From Symbiodinium natans (Eukaryota > Sar > Dinophyceae > Suessiales > Symbiodiniaceae), in the NCBI GenBank assembly GCA_905221605.1, contig CAJNDS010002361.1, forward strand, positions 1 to 64,000: 64,000 bases of DNA, written 5' to 3'. Within the stretch, counting starts at the first letter, position 1. Each line of letters begins with the position of its first letter. Positions 60,911 through 64,000 of the stretch are shown here, piece by piece. The notes beneath the pieces were generated by a model. The model made no database searches. It was given only the letters and a program-made list of their open reading frames with translations, and had not been told where the DNA came from. The position numbers were made by a program, and so were the translations under genes.

Positions 60911-63382
60911 CTTGAGACACACACTTGCACTGGAACTTCCAGCGACAAAATAGGCGCAACAACAGGGAGTTGGAAGGAGTTGCGTGGGGGGTTGGGTGTA
61001 TTTCTTCATACTCATCTGCAGTCATGGGCCTTGTTTGGTAGCCTGAGTAGCCAGAAATTTTGAACAGTACTTCTGAGCAGCATGTGCCCCCCTACAAGCA
61101 TCGGACATCAACCGTTTCTGGTCTTGTCGTCGTCGCCATCAAGGCGTTCATTTGCAGTCGATGTCGTTGTCGTCGTGGTGTCATCATTGTGGCTGCAGTG
61201 GCGGTGTCTTTTTTGGGCTGGTGTCGTTGTCGTCGTTGTCGTCGTCGTTGTCACTGTATCTGGCCCAACTGTCATTGTGGGCTGCAGCTTGAGGGCGGCT
61301 TTACTGTCGCTTTGCTCCTGTACTTGCACAACGTAGGACAGGACTTCATTTGCAGGCAACGCGGAATAGTGCACCAGTTCAATGAAGAGGCTAACATGCT
61401 GCATCGGTTGAATCTCGACTTGCTGCGGCTCACATGGCAAGCCATGAGGAGTTGGAAGAGGCTTTGAACCCTGAGTTTAGCCAGCTTGTCGTGCTGCTCG
61501 ACGCTAGACAGTGATGTAACATGGGGAGTGTGGCAGGGTACTACGCTGCAGCTGGATTGGGAGAAGCTCAAGAAGGTCCAGTTGCATTCATGTGAATCGT
61601 GCAGGTCTTGGAGTCAAGCAGCAAAGCATTTGAGGTGGCCTTGTGCGAATCGCCAGTGATTCCTGCTTGGCCCTTTTCCTGCTTTTTGCAAAGTCAAGTC
61701 TCTGCCCGAGTCTACCGTTTCGCCCTTTCCGCTCATTTCGAGCGGTCGAAAAGGTGGCAGTGCAGAATGCTGACTCTCGAGAGGCAAGTTGCCAAAAGCA
61801 GCCGAAGCTTTCAGCGGTTGAGCTGTGCTTGCAGTGCTTGCAGGTGCTCATTGTGGCCTTCGCAAATGAGCAGGCGCAGACTCGGGCCCGCCTCCCAACA
61901 AATCTTAAAGACAACAAAGCGTGCATTCCGAGGCTCTGATGGAGACTCTTCATCGCAGAGTTTGCGTTCTCTGGACAGCTGGCTTCAGAGCTGGCTCCAT
62001 CGTGTGCGGCTTCTGTCGTATTCGCTTGTGTGTTTTGTCAGGAGCACATCTCGAAACAAACTGTGGATAAAAGGCGATACATCCGGTGATGCATGGAGCT
62101 AAGCTTGTTCGTGATCAGCTGGCTGTGCTAGCTCCAGTTCATGTTGTGCTTGCAACTGCTTTTGCACAGACGGCCTCGGACAGTTGATATGTTGCTGCGA
62201 GGTACTTGACCTCGTAGAAGTGCGAGTGAACTGCGAGCAGAACTCGCTGCTGTATCTCGTCCGGCCGAGGCACATCGCTGCAACTCGGGGCCAATTCAAG
62301 CGAGCTTTTCAACTTGCTCAGGCGAATGGGAGCTTGCCACACCAAAGGTCCGGACGGATCATCGCGGCCATCTTGTTATTATCGCAGAGTCGCAGGAGAA
62401 TCTGTCGTAACTGAGGGATTCAGTGCCGACATGATGCTGAGTACATGACTAGTATATCTGTGAATATTCCCGAGGCTGGAAAAGGGCTATTGATACCATC
62501 ATCTTGTCGAGTGGCCGATTCAACCCCCCCACGCATTTGTGTCGACAGCGGGTTCCCATGCTTCTGCCGCTGCTGCTGCTTCCGCTGCCGGGCACATTTG
62601 GGAACAACACTTTTTCCTTTTCGGCCAGATCCATGAGGACGCCCGGAGTTTGAGGAGGAAGGAGCAATTGACGCAGAAGTTGCACGCAAGTCCCTTTCGC
62701 TGTTGGCCGGAGGCTCGTGTCTTCCAGTGGAGCGTGCATCAGGGACAGGTTCCGTGTAAGAATTGCCCGAGGCTTTGGAGCATTGCGGCGATGACGTTAT
62801 CTCTGGCGCGTGATTGAAAGAAAAAAGTGCATGCACATTGGCTGCAGAATGCAATGCTTTGTCATCAGTGTCGAGCTACGTTTGGCCCATGAGGAGGACA
62901 TGAGATATGACGTGTCAGATAAGATCCAAGTAGTGGTGTAGGTTTCCATCCAGAATCATTCTCAGGAGCAGTTACTGTGATGCGCATTTCCTTACGCAAT
63001 GTATGGAGATGTCTCTCACTGACGTTCATGTTTGAGGCTTCTTAGGAAGGAAAACCTCCGCTATGCGTCTAAGCCTACCATGTGAGCATTTGGTGAACCC
63101 TTTGCGCCGTCGGACATGTCATGGTGCAAGGAGGCGGCAGCTGGTTGGATTGGTTGGATGCTGTGAAGTCTGGGAAAATTCCCGCAGAGTCGGTTGCAGC
63201 ATGTTGCAGTCCTTGCGTAGAGCTTGGCTACACAGCACCAGCTCAGCATGGAGCGTCCAGACAACGAAGTTCTAGAACAGTTTTTTGACTCGGACGGATT
63301 GCCTTCGCATCGAAAGTACTCAAGATGCGGACATACTTCTTCAGACCGTTTGCAGTCGAAGCCATGGTCATTGGGCTCTGTG
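60911..63382. other. Gene-poor stretch with a GTC microsatellite
   Basis: No supported gene. An imperfect GTC/GTT array lies at 61164-61255; frames around it are repeat artefacts. Short unrecognised frames occur at 61599-62102 and 62139-62345 (minus). Confidence 0.4.
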
Positions 63383-63700
63383 ATGGCTGGAACTGTATTT
63401 CTGCGCCTCGGAGCTTTGCTTGTGCTGGTGAGTCTGGCTCCCTGCGGAGGAGTTCTCAGGCAGGGTGAACATTGTACTTCATCCACGGATGCGTGTCATG
63501 CCGTGTCATGCCGTGTCATCCTTCACCCTGAGATACCCAGATGGCGCTTTCGAATCGAGATATCCACTTCACATCGACGAATGCCTACACACTCAGTGCT
63601 CTTCAATATCGATTTCATGCCCTCGGCACAGCGCCAGTCGGTGCTAGTCCCTAGGTGCATTGCCCGGAGAAGGCCTCAGTCTACACAGCAGTGCTCTTAG
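63383..63700 (+). CDS. Possible signal-peptide-bearing first exon
   Basis: From ATG at 63383: MAGTVFLRLGALLVLVSL then APCGGVLRQGEHC. This looks like a basic start, a hydrophobic core and a small-residue cleavage region. The Cys-containing remainder soon meets a short GTGTCATGCC tandem and loses character, so a splice site may lie close after 63450. No family recognised. Confidence 0.3.
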   Translation: MAGTVFLRLGALLVLVSLAPCGGVLRQGEHCTSSTDACHAVSCRVILHPEIPRWRFRIEISTSHRRMPTHSVLFNIDFMPSAQRQSVLVPRCIARRRPQSTQQCS

Positions 63701-64000
63701 TGCCATCATCGTCAAAGTCTTGTAGCTTGATGTCATTGGTGATCTGCTCGTGGATAGTTACGCAGGCCTGTCATGCCTCGGACGTTTGCGACAACATTTG
63801 CTCGAGGATGCGGGGTCTGTTTGTACGTATACAAGACTCAATGTTAAGTTTCAAGCTGGATTTTTCCTGCAGCATGTTGCATGAGAGGATGCTGATTGCA
63901 ATCGCGTTATTTGCGACAATATTGCCTCTTCCACGCCGGTAGAGGTGCCAGTGGACTCGCACGTGGTTCAACACTCATTGTAGCGCGTCTGTAGTGAGGT
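63701..64000. other. Right edge
   Basis: No supported feature in the last 300 bases. Confidence 0.4.

Overview
The window looks like nuclear DNA of a dinoflagellate (Symbiodiniaceae-like). This is an inference from content: densely nested tyrosine-recombinase (YR) retrotransposons, an ankyrin-repeat exon, a nucleotide-sugar transporter whose reading frame is restored by a GC-AG intron, lysine/glycine-rich Gag tails and many microsatellites. There are no operons or prokaryotic gene packing.

Layout. 1-993: open reading frame on the minus strand that runs off the left edge. 1428-7365: minus-strand LINE with AP-endonuclease, reverse transcriptase, C2H2-like zinc fingers and a C-terminal ubiquitin-specific-protease (USP) domain, broken by frameshifts. 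7366-43201: about 36 kb of nested YR retrotransposons from five families, here called A to E. A (8456-17559, plus, complete) sits inside B (7366-24852, minus). D (24853-43201, minus) is the oldest host. C (26287-39286, minus) is inserted in the D reverse transcriptase, and E (28598-32449, plus) is inserted in the C polyprotein. 43202-54300: repeat-rich ground with a solo D-type terminus, a 0.5-kb TAC microsatellite, a polypyrimidine tract, minisatellites and a dispersed hairpin repeat. 54300-64000: gene-poor ground with an ankyrin exon (56649-57266), a two-exon nucleotide-sugar transporter (59719-60910) and a possible signal-peptide exon (63383).

How the YR elements work together. A, C and E keep the split direct repeats A1 ... 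B1-A2-B2 typical of Ngaro/PAT-type DIRS-order elements. A, B, C and D share the gene order YR, Gag, Pol, with YR first instead of last. In A and B, and in C after one frameshift, Gag and Pol share a frame and are separated by a UGA followed by C, which suggests readthrough. Pol of A, B and C carries a 2-oxoglutarate/Fe(II)-oxygenase-like domain, then a C5-cytosine-methyltransferase-like domain, then reverse transcriptase and RNase H. D has only the methyltransferase-like domain and E only the oxygenase-like one. All four recombinases have His-x-x-Lys where His-x-x-Arg is usual. The pairing of an oxygenase-like and a methyltransferase-like domain in one retrotransposon polyprotein is the best candidate here for an undescribed system.
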